Of a stretch of 17,332 nt of DNA, positions 1 through 8,475 are shown piece by piece. The first letter of the stretch is position 1; every line of letters begins with the position of its first letter. The DNA is from Diplocarpon mali. Lineage: Eukaryota > Ascomycota > Leotiomycetes > Helotiales > Drepanopezizaceae. The notes under the pieces are model-generated. The model saw only the letters and a list, made by a program, of their open reading frames with translations. It ran no database searches and was not told the origin of the DNA. Location of the stretch: assembly GCA_024741835.1 (NCBI GenBank), contig JAENRP010000504.1:1-17332 (forward strand). Reading direction: 5' to 3'. Position numbers and translations under genes: made by a program.

Positions 1-373
1 GATCCCGGGCCGACGCCGTCTCGCCTGCTCAAGAGGTGACATGAAGCGGCCAGGCTTGTGAAGAGAGCCCCGCCTCCAGCGCCGACCGACCATCCGCGCA
101 GGTCCCAGAGGATCGAGATAATTGAGTGGTTCGGCGTGGGGGTGATGCCGGACGATAGATAGAGAGGCGTCCAGATTTTCCCTCCATACCCAGCGGGGCG
201 AAGGGGAACCGGGGGGAAGGGTCGAAGAGACAGAAGAAAGAAAAAACCCCCCCCCCTCATCGTCACACATTCCCCGACTACATAAACTCCTACACTCCGG
301 CTTCCCATCCCTGCGTTCCCGTGCCCCGGCAGAGCCTGCCTACCAACCACCAGGCCGGTCGTTGCGACGGCCA
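1..373. other. 3' flank of SHO1, no gene seen
   Basis: Sequence downstream of the SHO1 stop codon. It has a ten-base C-run near 247-256 and GC-rich stretches, but I see no reading frame resembling a known protein. It probably holds the SHO1 3' UTR and terminator, whose ends cannot be placed from sequence. The window begins with GATC, which may be a Sau3A-type clone end or chance. Confidence 0.5.
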
Positions 374-1438
374 TCAGAGCAAGATGAGATAATTCGATGG
401 TGCGATACCCGTATCTCCGCTCTCCTTCTTCGCTTGCCACCACCGGCCGCTGACGTCCGACACTTCCAAGATCTCGTGCTTCGAGAAGGAGATCTCGTTG
501 GCGTCGTCCGGGTTGGCTTCGTACGAGTAGATGGCCTTGGCCCGGTAGGGGTAGTCGGTGGGCGCCACGACCTCTCCGGGTGCTTGCGGGTCGCTGCTCA
601 GCGGGCCGCTCATCCCGAGGTTGCTCGGGTGGGGCGCGGGCCCGCTGCCAAACCGGGCCTGGGACGAGTTGCGGTCCGCCCCCGCGCCCGCCGGGAAGCC
701 GGCCACCGGCGACGACGTCTCGAACCCCCCGAGCTGGGCCGACGTGTACATCTGCGGGGGCACGTTGGAGGAGACCGAGGTATCGGGTCGCCCGTTTCCG
801 TAGGTGCTGGTGGTCCCACGCCCACTCTGCGGAGGCTTGTGGTCTTTGTGGAGGGCGAAGGAGTCGAGGTAGGCCCGGGGGATGGCCGACGGGGTGGAGC
901 CAAAGTAGAAGATCCAGACAATCTAGGCCCCAAGTCAGAGAGAGGGGAGCGTCGACCCCGAGGAGCAGCACCTACATTGACCATCGAGAGCAAGATGTGG
1001 CCGGCGGCGGTCGCCTCCTTGGCCCCGTTGGGCGAGTAGATGAGGGAGTTGACGGACGAGCTGGTCAGGACGAGCCCGCATGCCAGGTAGCCCACGATGG
1101 CCACATGGTACGTCTGGGTCGTATCCGACGCGATGACCACGGCCACGCCCACGATGCAGCACAGCATATAGACGATGGTGAACCACGAGTAGTTGGGAAA
1201 GGCATTATCGAGGCGTTGCGAGGTCGCCACGATGGAACCTATAAAGGCGATGAACCAGGCCAGCTGGGGATTCACGTATCAGTCCAGATCTGCAACAGGC
1301 GGGGGAGGATGGGGTGAGAGAGCGTACCAAGGCAATCGAGACCGTCGCCAGCGCGAACGGGTCGCCGAGGATATTATCCAGGCTCATGGTTCGCATGCTC
1401 GCCGTCCTCCGGCCCTTGAAATCGGTTCCGCCGTTCAT
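374..1438 (-). CDS. sho1: High-osmolarity sensor protein Sho1 (4 TM segments + SH3), three exons
   Basis: Plasma-membrane adaptor/osmosensor that in fungi feeds the HOG MAP-kinase pathway by binding the MAPKK Pbs2 through its SH3 domain. Exons: 1438-1328, 1263-976, 922-374. Introns are GTACGC...CAG (64 nt) and GTAGGT...TAG (53 nt), and all junctions keep frame. The product is 315 aa from the ATG at 1438, or 301 aa from the ATG at 1396; an ATG at 1480 is also in frame, so the start is uncertain. The conserved N-terminal motif [11 protein letters not shown] is followed by four hydrophobic segments (about residues 27-50, 64-83, 91-112, 122-141). A Pro/Ser/Gly-rich linker follows, then a C-terminal SH3 (about 257-315) with the ALYDY-equivalent [11 protein letters not shown], the WW pair in GRWWQA and the closing PSNY. 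Length and domain order match the family. Family role is established knowledge; this gene's role is inferred. Confidence 0.96.
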
Positions 1439-1950
1439 CTTGCGGAGTGATGGCGAGTGCAGCGATCCGTACGATGGCATAGGGAACAGCGGCGGGAATG
1501 CCGGTGGCCCCTGGACGTGACGGGGTTGAGTCGAGGGGGGGGGGTGCGATTAGATGGGAAATTATGGAACGTGAAGATGATGGAAAATCTCTCGAGTCGA
1601 GGGTGGGTCCGCGACCAGCCGGCCAAAATGGCGCGAAGGATGGTGCGGTGGGGAATCGTTTCAGCCGAAGTAGTCGGGACTGAGAGACGAGAGAAGCTGT
1701 CTAGATGGAAAGGATCGTAGGGATGAAGTGTTTTAAAGGGAGGGAAAGGGGGTGGTGGTGGTTGTTTTTGAAACCAGAGACGCCGCGATGCCGACAAGCT
1801 GTCCAGCCAGGCCGGGCGTGGATGATGTGTTTGTATGGGTGGGTTGGTATTTGCCGATTGTGTTTGTTGCCTGGGGGCCGGTTCCGGGTCTGGTGTGGTC
1901 AAGAATTTGAACTGAATTGAGCCAAGCTGGATTGAAATGAAGGGAAGAGA

Positions 1951-1990
1951 AGTGACGTGAAGTGAAGTGAAGTGAAGTGAATCGAATCGA
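1951..1990. repeat. Pentanucleotide repeat AGTGA/ATCGA
   Basis: Eight 5-base units in register: AGTGA, CGTGA, four AGTGA, then two ATCGA. A degenerate minisatellite in the SHO1 upstream region. Confidence 0.85.
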
Positions 1991-2473
1991 CAGGTCGAGA
2001 GAAGCGAAGTCGTCAGCCGTAAGCTGGAGTCGGAGGGGAACTGAGAGTCCAGACGACACAAAGAGCGTGGGGTGGGGAGGGGAGGGAGGGGAGGGGGTTT
2101 TGGTCCAGGGGGTCGGTCAGAGTGTCATGTTCTGTCGAATGGAAAAGCAGCCCGAGAAAGAGAGTGAGACGAGTCGAGACTGGGAGGGAATGATGCGACG
2201 GGGTGGCGATGGAGAGGTTGAAGAGGAGGAGGAGGAGGAGGTGGTGGTGGTGGTGGTGGAGGAGGGAGAAGTGAAAGTGGAAGTGAAAGTGGGTGGTTGG
2301 AAAGGGGAGAAGAGATGGGGAGATGGGAAATGGGTGATAGGGAGATGGGAGATGCGAGATGGGAGATGCAGGTGGGTCAGAGGCCACGAAGGATGGGAAA
2401 GTATAAGAGAAGAGAGTTTGTCTGTCCTTGGATGGTGGGGGCTGGGGGGGAATGTTTTGGTGTGGTGGTCTGA

Positions 2474-2475
<2 letters not shown>

Positions 2476-2513
<38 letters not shown>
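2476..2513. repeat. (GA)n dinucleotide microsatellite
   Basis: A nearly uninterrupted GA tract of about 18 units. On the SHO1 sense strand it reads as a CT tract. Confidence 0.9.
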
Positions 2514-2516
<3 letters not shown>

Positions 2517-2597
2517 AGAGGGGGCCAGAGCAGAGAGCCGGGTCCAGGCGAATGGGGCGCAGAATCAATCGGTCTTTCGCTGACCAAGCACAGAGAG

Positions 2598-2636
2598 GAC
2601 GACGACGACGACGACGACGACGAGGGCGACGGCGAG

Positions 2637-2673
<37 letters not shown>
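2598..2673. repeat. (GAC)n triplet arrays split by GAGGGCGACGGC spacer units
   Basis: Two GAC runs, about 2598-2622 and 2646-2673, flank a segment of alternating GAG, GGC and GAC triplets. Both strands are open and translate to poly-Asp or poly-Arg/Ser, but nothing around them looks coding. Confidence 0.88.
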
Positions 2674-2765
2674 GAGAAGCGGCAGATGAGAGGGGGCCAG
2701 CTGCTTTCGAGAGGCCGTGTCGGGGCTTTGTCGCTGCGAGCATCGTGGCCCCACCGAGGCCTCCA

Positions 2766-2814
2766 GTCACGTTTACGTCACGTTTACATCACGTTTACGT
2801 CACGTTCATGTCAC
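2766..2814. promoter_or_regulatory. 11-bp tandem repeat with CRE-like TTACGTCA octamers
   Basis: Four and a half 11-base units: GTCACGTTTAC twice, then ATCACGTTTAC, GTCACGTTCAT and a final GTCAC. The unit junctions create TTACGTCA at 2773-2780 and 2795-2802, which match the ATF/CREB-type bZIP site (reverse complement TGACGTAA). The second junction reads TTACATCA. The array lies about 1.3 kb upstream of the SHO1 start. The repeat is read directly; a binding function is inference. Confidence 0.5.
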
Positions 2815-2938
2815 ACCACCCCCAACCGTGTCTGGGGAGGGGCAGCTGGCTCGAGCTACGGTGTGAGCAGGCCATGGTATGGAGTCGTCGGCAATACGGT
2901 CTGGTGCGTAGCGATGGATATATACCGACCTAGACATC

Positions 2939-3117
2939 TAGACATCCACGATGATATATACTGGTATATCTACTATTATATATACCTATACATCTATGGG
3001 TCATGGCTAAGCATCTACATATCATATATACTAAGATATCCATATATCTGTATACCTATACTCTATAGATCATATTCTTGAGCATCTACACATTATATAT
3101 CCCGATATCCACATACC
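2939..3117. repeat. Degenerate tandem repeat of about 70 bp, AT-rich, three copies
   Basis: Related blocks starting CATCCACGATGATATATACT, CATCTACATATCATATATAC and CATCTACACATTATATATCC begin at 2943, 3012 and 3083, spaced 69 and 71 bases. Each continues into a (G)ATATCC or TATATC motif. The copies are diverged and sit in a sharply AT-rich pocket inside GC-rich DNA. Confidence 0.6.
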
Positions 3118-3140
3118 GAATCTACTTGTACTTTTATATC

Positions 3141-3185
3141 TCATATATCTCATATATCTCATATATCTCATATATCTCATATATC
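3141..3185. repeat. 9-bp tandem repeat TCATATATC x5
   Basis: Five identical head-to-tail copies of TCATATATC, preceded by a partial unit and followed by TATAT. Confidence 0.9.
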
Positions 3186-3196
3186 TATATATACCT

Positions 3197-3227
3197 ACAC
3201 ATCCACACATCCACACATCCACACATC
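3197..3227. repeat. 8-bp tandem repeat ACACATCC, about 3.9 copies
   Basis: Three perfect ACACATCC units and a partial fourth, directly after the TCATATATC array. Confidence 0.88.
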
Positions 3228-4131
3228 ATATCTACCCACATCCCCAATCCCGAGCGAGGTACAGCGCTCCTCACAGCCAGGCAGCCCGACGCGTCCAGCC
3301 CGGCGCGGCCACACGGCTCAATCCCCCCATGAACTTACTTTGGGACATCCCCGTCCCCAAATTCCCCCCAGATTCCCCCCAGACGCTCCATCCAAGGTCC
3401 CGAGGCCAGAAGCGCTGCCTTTTGGACTTTCCCACGCTCGCCTACCTGACATAGGGGTTCGGCTAGCCCAGCGACCCGGGTGCTTCGCCATCGACCGACC
3501 GGTGCGGTGGCGGATGGATGGGATGGGTTCTGCCCCGTCTCACCGCCCCCCAGGACCACTCCAAGGACCTCGGCGTCGGCGTCGGCTTCCATTTCGTGAC
3601 CCTCGCGGCGGGGACTGGCCACTCAATCTGGCCGTGCTGCGAGCTCCACGTGCTTCGAATGCTCGTCAACGTCAAGCTTGCGGGAATGGACTTGTCATCG
3701 GATCATGTCTCGGCGGCATCTGCATGCCCTAGCACCCGGCCTGATACCAGGCAAATGTTTTCTGATTCCTACGACCCCCCGGGCTGAACTTGAGCCAGCG
3801 AAACATTCCATCTTCTCCCCACTACAAATCGAGGAGACGCGAATCGCACCGCCTCATTCCGATCACTTCTCCTCCCCCAGAACTATGAGCTGGCTGGGGA
3901 GCCATCCGAATAGCTTCCCGTCTGCCCTCCAGCTCCCAGAAGCGCCCACAGGGATGCCCGACATCATGCTGGTGGCATGCTTGCTTCCACCCACACTGCT
4001 TACAATCCTTTCACTCGGGACGTCGTAGGGCACGGGGGTTCCCAGGCCCAGAGGTTCCCAGGCCCAGAGGTTCCCGGGCCCATTTGACAGCCGTCCAAGA
4101 CGAAGACCAGATATCTCGGGCTCGTACATCC
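3228..4131. other. Intergenic region, no recognised gene
   Basis: GC-rich DNA between the repeat block and the 3' end of the dynactin p24 gene. Open frames of 70-130 codons occur on both strands (for example 3340-3732 + and 3863-4135 -), but they overlap one another and none resembles a known family or shows a convincing exon-intron pattern. It should hold the 3' UTR of the dynactin gene. A small unknown gene cannot be excluded. Confidence 0.45.
4037..4082. repeat. 16-bp tandem repeat, about 2.9 copies
   Basis: GGTTCCCAGGCCCAGA is repeated head to tail, the third copy ending in CGGGCCCA. It lies just downstream of the dynactin p24 stop codon and falls in no recognised coding region. Confidence 0.8.
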
Positions 4132-4808
4132 TCACATCATGCCATCGTCGCGTCTCCTGGCCAGTGACACCCGTCTGAGTCCCTGCTCGATCTTCTCAAC
4201 CCGTCCCTCCACGTCTGCCCATGCTTCCCCGGCCCGCAGAACGTCGGTAGTGTACCATCGTTGTACCACGGCAGCGCTCCGCTCCCTGAGCTCCGCGATA
4301 TCGGCATTTTGCGCCGTCTGCAGCGCTTCGGCCCTGGCGATCCGAGGTTGGAGGTCAATGAGCTGCGCTGAAAGTCCTGCAGGAGGGACCGGCACTTCCA
4401 TGATCGACGTCAGACGAGACGAGGTGGAGGGATAGGAGCTTGCCGAGGCCATCACGGTGGAGAGGATGGTGCTGGCCTCCAGTGTCGTCGGGAGGTCTTG
4501 CGGGTTGGGAGATTGGAAGAGATCGGGATGCTTCGAATCTATGAGACATTAGAAGAGCCGCCTTGCTGCGAGAGAGGTGCCCGCGCACACAGTTGGAGGA
4601 GCTCATGAATGGCTCGGGACTTGGAGGCCAACTGATGCAGAGAATGCTCAAGACGCGCAAGGCGCTGGCTGGCTGGCAACGCATCAGTCGCGCGTGAAGC
4701 ATCTTCCATCTGACCAGAGAAGGCGAATTCGATTCGGTGCAATCGGGCCTCCAGCAGATCAAGAGTTTCCATCGCGATCTTGTCGAACGTGTGCTCCATC
4801 TGTGCCAT
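4132..4808 (-). CDS. ro-10: Dynactin p24 subunit-like protein (nuclear distribution protein RO-10), two exons
   Basis: Small subunit of the dynactin shoulder complex, which joins cytoplasmic dynein to cargo and is needed for nuclear distribution along hyphae. Exons 4808-4589 and 4538-4132 flank a 50-nt intron (GTGCGC...ATAG). The join gives QLYSKHPDLF, as expected for the family. The product is 208 aa from the ATG at 4808, or 205 aa from the ATG at 4799. The start region has the family signature, including ETLDLLEARLHRIE, followed by leucine-heptad helices and a C-terminal helix with AEALQTAQNADIAELRER and the RWY motif. The whole protein looks alpha-helical and coiled-coil, with no membrane segment. 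It is divergent from the amino acid transporter, with about 600 bases between the starts. Family assignment comes from recalled similarity, so it needs a profile search. Confidence 0.85.
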
Positions 4809-5407
4809 TGCTGTAGCGGGCAGGTTGGCCGCTGTGTTGTTGTCCGCAGATTGTCTCGGCCGACACGAGGCTGAAAAAGGGGCTTTGGTGTTCTTAGCTT
4901 GCTGTGGGGAAATGTAGCCTCATCTTCCGTTCCACTTCGGCTTTTGAACAACCTGCCCCCCCAAACCTTCATCCATTCCCTTTCGTCACGTCGAGCGCCA
5001 CGGCGAACCAACCGGCCATCTTGCGTGCTCATCCCTCCAGTTCTGCAGACGATAGCATCATCGCCAAACGAGGTGTATTTGCCAGAGGCATTGATTGACT
5101 GTTGACAGGCCAGGCCAGGCCAGGCGCCATTCATCATCGGATTCAACTCCGCCTTGGCCTGCCTCCGCGAGATTCAGGCCCCCGATGCGCGACCGCGATA
5201 CCCAACTCCACCACAATCCCTCGCCATAAAAATCCGTCTCCAGACTGCGAGAACTGCGTGGGCTGAAGCTTGTATCCATCCACGATCTTCTCCAAGTTGT
5301 GCTGGAAGGCAGGATGGTGTCTTACTCTACATTAGGGAGCCCGAGTGGCTCCTCGGAACCGATCAGAGGTCGAGGGTGAGGCATCTGGCAAGCACATCTC
5401 CAATGCA
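4809..5407. promoter_or_regulatory. Divergent promoter region between the dynactin p24 and transporter genes
   Basis: About 600 bases between two start codons pointing away from each other. It includes four tandem CAGGC pentamers at 5106-5125. Several overlapping short open frames occur and none is convincing. No clear TATA box or other defined site could be assigned. Confidence 0.5.
5106..5125. repeat. CAGGC pentamer x4
   Basis: Four perfect head-to-tail CAGGC units in the divergent intergenic region. Confidence 0.85.
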
Positions 5408-7121
5408 ATGCTGACGCGTTGCCAGGAGAAGGACAAGCCACGCTTTCAAAGGGCAGAATCGGGGGGGGGAGGCCTCTTGGATCAGTAGTAACATCAATCT
5501 GGTCAATACGAGTAGGACCCTTTTTCCACCTCTACATGGCGCATCTCTATCAGCTTCCGGGTCTCGTTTCTGACAATCGCAGTCGTTGGAGCGGGTACTC
5601 TAGCCATGCCACTAGCAATGGCACACATGGGAATCCTCCTCGGCTCTGTTGTGATTCTGTGGTCGGGTCTGACAGCAGCCTTTGGCTTATACCTCCAGAC
5701 TCGGTGCGCTCGATACTTGGAACGTGGATCTGCGTCCTTCTTCGCTCTGTCTCAGATCACCTATCCGAACGCCGCTGTCATCTTCGATGCTGCGATTGCC
5801 ATCAAGTGCTTTGGCGTGGGAGTGAGTTACTTGATCATCATTGGTGACTTGATGCCTGGGGTCGTGAGAGGGTTCAACGAGAGTGCCGATGCCATTCCCT
5901 TTCTCGTGGACAGACAATTCTGGGTCACAGTGTTCATGTGAGGTTGTGCCCTCCATCTCGCCGCGATTGCTGACAAGAACTAGGCTTGTGGTCATACCAC
6001 TTGCATTTCTCCGCCGCCTCGATTCTCTCAAGTACACGAGCGTCGTCGCGTTGATATCCATCGGATATCTGGTGATTCTAGTCGTCTATCATTTCTTGGA
6101 GGGTGATACCATGCCAGATCGGGGAGTCATAAGGATCATAACATGGGGTGGCCTCGTTCCCACCTTGCAGAGCTTCCCCGTTATTGTGTTTGCGTACACG
6201 TGCCATCAGAATGTAGGGAGGCCCCTTTCGCGGGAGGGAGATCAAGCTCACCTGTCTAGATGTTTTCGATCTTGAACGAGATCAAGGTCAATTCCCCACA
6301 AAGGTTAGCTATTGTGCCTCCACATCTGGCAACTGCTCACCCGCCTGCCTCTAGCACTACCAGTGTCATTGCCGCCAGCATAGGCTCTGCCGCGTCCATC
6401 TATGTGCTTGTTGCGATCACCGGCTACTTGTCGTTTGGCAACAGTGTGGCTGGTAACATTGTCGGCATGTGTAAGAACCACTCGTCTCTTGCTTCCGAAT
6501 CACTGAGCTGATGGTCTAGATATTCCTTCGATTGCCTCCACCATCGGCAAGGGGGCTATTGTGATCCTGGTCACATTCTCTTACCCCCTCCAGGTCCATC
6601 CCTGTCGAGCATCAGTTGACGCTGTCATGAAATGGCGGCCAGGTGGGCGGAGTGCACGTATTTCACCTAATGGCTCACCAGTAAGATTAGTGCCATTACT
6701 CACGGGTAATTCAGCTCCAACCGGGTCGAGAAATGATTCCATCGGCGAGCTACGGTTCGCCATCATTACAACCGTCATCGTCATTCTCAGCTACGTCGTT
6801 GCCATGACCGTCTCTTCACTCGACAGGGTTTTGGCGTATGTGGGCAGCACTGGAAGTACGAGCATCAGCTTCATCCTCCCCGGCCTGTTCTACTACAAGA
6901 TCTCAGCCCCAGAATCGATACATCATCAGCGGCTGCTCAAAGATGAAGATGAAGATGATGACGGCCCTGATTCCGAAGCAGGCTCGCGAGGTTATCTGTC
7001 GAAATCCTGGCGCACGGCAATCGTACGGAAACTCTCGCTGGCACTGGCCGTCTACGGCCTGTTTGTCATGATTCTGTGCTTGGGAACAAATATGTTCTTC
7101 ACGGGTGGCCCTGCACATTAA
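5408..7121 (+). CDS. Vacuolar-type amino acid transporter (AVT/AAAP family), six exons, apparent frameshift
   Basis: Multi-pass permease of the amino acid/auxin permease family, closest in feel to Avt5/6/7-type exporters of amino acids from the vacuole; substrate is unknown. Exons: 5408-5511, 5583-5937, 5984-6212, 6260-6303, 6355-6470, 6520-7121. All five introns are GT...AG (71, 46, 47, 51, 49 nt). Removing one base from the nine-G run in exon 1 gives 482 aa in one frame. Without that, exon 1 in the conserved frame has no ATG. Family marks: INLVNT/IVGAGTLAMP in TM1, IKCFGVGVSYLIIIGD, SFPVIVFAYTCHQN, AITGYLSFGN, and GSTGSTSISFILPGLFYY near the end. About 11 hydrophobic segments are expected. 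An acidic DEDEDDD loop lies before the last segment. The 51-nt intron is a multiple of three without a stop. It converges on the bS16m gene. Confidence 0.9.
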
Positions 7122-7593
7122 GCACCTGGATTTCGGACATTTGGAAAATGCGTGGACCTGGAGCAAGGGCGTTTGGGCTGGGATATATATGGCGAATATG
7201 AGGAGGATTTTTCAGATAGTGATCGATGGGAGTTGAGAGCTCCACCATCGCATGTAGATACGCGGGAACCACATTGGACATACAAGATGCACACCAAATC
7301 ACAGGGACACACATCCGGGGCCAGGACATGCTGGTTTGTTCCGTATCTTGACCGCTCTCTCCAAGCCATGGAATGCCCGAGGATCACGAGTTGGCAGCCA
7401 TCCTCGAGGTGTCGTTGGTGTCAAGTGGGAGCCGCTTACGCTCTCGGAGGGCTGTAGGACTACTCTTCATGTCAATACTCCCAACGCCATTCTTTGTGAT
7501 CTGCCGTGCTATGCCTAGAATACATTTCCCCTCCGTGTGCTGCACACCACCACCCTCTACAGTCTCGATATTTTCTTCTCACTTGCCATCCTT
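7122..7593. other. Convergent intergenic region, no gene seen
   Basis: Lies between two stop codons and should hold the 3' UTRs of the transporter (+) and bS16m (-). Short overlapping open frames on both strands resemble nothing known. Confidence 0.5.
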
Positions 7594-8069
7594 TCAAATG
7601 AGAGGCTTTGGTCGGTATTTCGGCTCCAGCAAGCCAGCCTCGAATCCCCATCAGCACTTGCACCTCTGCTGCACCAAAGCTCACGGTCGAGTAACATACC
7701 ATGGACAGCAGCCTCCAGGCAGGATCACTGGGCTGTGCTCCCACGCCCAACCAGTATTTCGCCCTCGCAGAATCCAGCTTGATGTCCTTGAAGGGCTTTC
7801 CCTCGCCGTCGGCCGGGGGCTTCGGGATCGGATCGTACGTGCCTACGCCATCGATCAGACCTGCCAGTTTCCCACGAATCCCATGCGCTCCGTCTCACGT
7901 ACCCAGGACCTCGATCGGCTTGCTGTTCCTTGCGGTTCTATGGGGGGCGGCGTTAGCTGCACGAGAAGGGGACCCGAGGGGAGCTCGCGTACCTGGCTTG
8001 GGCGACGACGATGTTGTAGAACGGGGCTTTGCGACGGCCGAAGCGGGCGAGTCGGATCTTGACAACCAT
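7594..8069 (-). CDS. mrps16: Mitochondrial ribosomal protein bS16m, four exons
   Basis: Component of the mitochondrial small ribosomal subunit, homologous to bacterial S16. Exons: 8069-7993, 7937-7903, 7842-7700, 7638-7594; introns of 55, 60 and 61 nt all start GTAYGT or GTACGC and end AG. The joined product is 99 aa. It starts MVVKIRLARFGRRKAPFYNI, the S16 signature, and continues RTARNSKPIEVLGTYDPIPK, KYWLGVGAQPSDP and AGLLEPKYRPKPLI. The start at 8069 is chosen because bacterial S16 begins at the same residue. Open frame continues upstream, but the added residues look unlike a conserved protein. A separate cleavable presequence is not evident; the basic N-terminus may target it. It is divergent from the NAD(P)H-hydrate epimerase gene. 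Confidence 0.95.
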
Positions 8070-8433
8070 GGTGAGGTGTTGCGGCGTGGCCGTGAGTCGT
8101 CGACGGCAGCGCACGACCTGGGCGACTTTTGCCGGGATGGCCGCGCGGGATTCCGCTCCGCTGCTGGGCGTCCGCCGCGGGTTCATGACGACAGCCGCGG
8201 CGGCGTCTCGATCGGTCAAATACATAGAATGAAGACCTGGCCTCTTGCGCCTTTTACTCTGCTATACGCACGGTACAGTCATATCATAAAATCATCTTTG
8301 TTTCTTCCCATTTCCCCCCTCCTCATCCTCATCCCCCCCCCCCGCCCCCTCTCCCTCGTTGCGGTCTCCAAATCAATACATATCAAACCCCTTCGATCAT
8401 AACAAGCGGCAGTTTGGCGAACGCAGCTTTGCC
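8070..8433. promoter_or_regulatory. Shared divergent promoter of bS16m and NAD(P)H-hydrate epimerase
   Basis: About 365-410 bases between the two start regions. The epimerase side has a pyrimidine-rich tract (about 8299-8360) with a long C-run, typical of fungal promoters near the transcription start. No specific binding site was assigned. Confidence 0.5.
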
Positions 8434-8475
8434 ATGAAGGTAGGGCATGCTGGCGCGGCTTCGCATCTCTCGTAG
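8434..8475 (+). other. Candidate upstream ORF overlapping the long epimerase start
   Basis: ATG at 8434 opens a 13-codon frame ending in TAG at 8473-8475. It overlaps the ATG at 8447 in another frame and ends 7 bases before the ATG at 8483. Whether it is in the transcript is unknown. Confidence 0.35.

Larger units (their letters stand above)
1439..2765. promoter_or_regulatory. Long upstream region of SHO1, purine-rich on the + strand
   Basis: No recognisable gene. On the SHO1 sense strand most of it is C/T-rich, a common feature of filamentous-fungal promoters and 5' UTRs. It holds many simple repeats: AGTGA-type pentamers (1951-1990), GAG and GTG triplet runs (about 2222-2261), GAGATGG-like heptamers (about 2338-2370), a long GA dinucleotide run and GAC triplet arrays. 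Open frames across it translate to low-complexity Ser/Pro, Asp or Arg runs and look like by-products of the repeats. Transcription start and any 5' UTR intron cannot be placed. Confidence 0.6.

Noticed and set aside
362..1039. 225-codon open frame on the + strand
   Set aside because: Antisense to SHO1 exons 2-3; GC-rich coding DNA often leaves the opposite strand open.
1435..2061. 208-codon open frame upstream of SHO1 on the - strand
   Set aside because: Its Phe/Ser/Thr-rich text comes from pentamer and pyrimidine repeats and it overlaps the SHO1 first exon and leader.
2117..2770. 217-codon Ser/Pro/Leu-rich open frame on the - strand
   Set aside because: Same microsatellites read from the other strand; poly-Ser and SLSL runs, no family signature.
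1977..2933. 318-codon open frame on the + strand rich in Glu, Val and Asp
   Set aside because: It is produced by GAG, GTG, GA and GAC repeats. Both strands and several frames are open across the same repeats and no domain is present.
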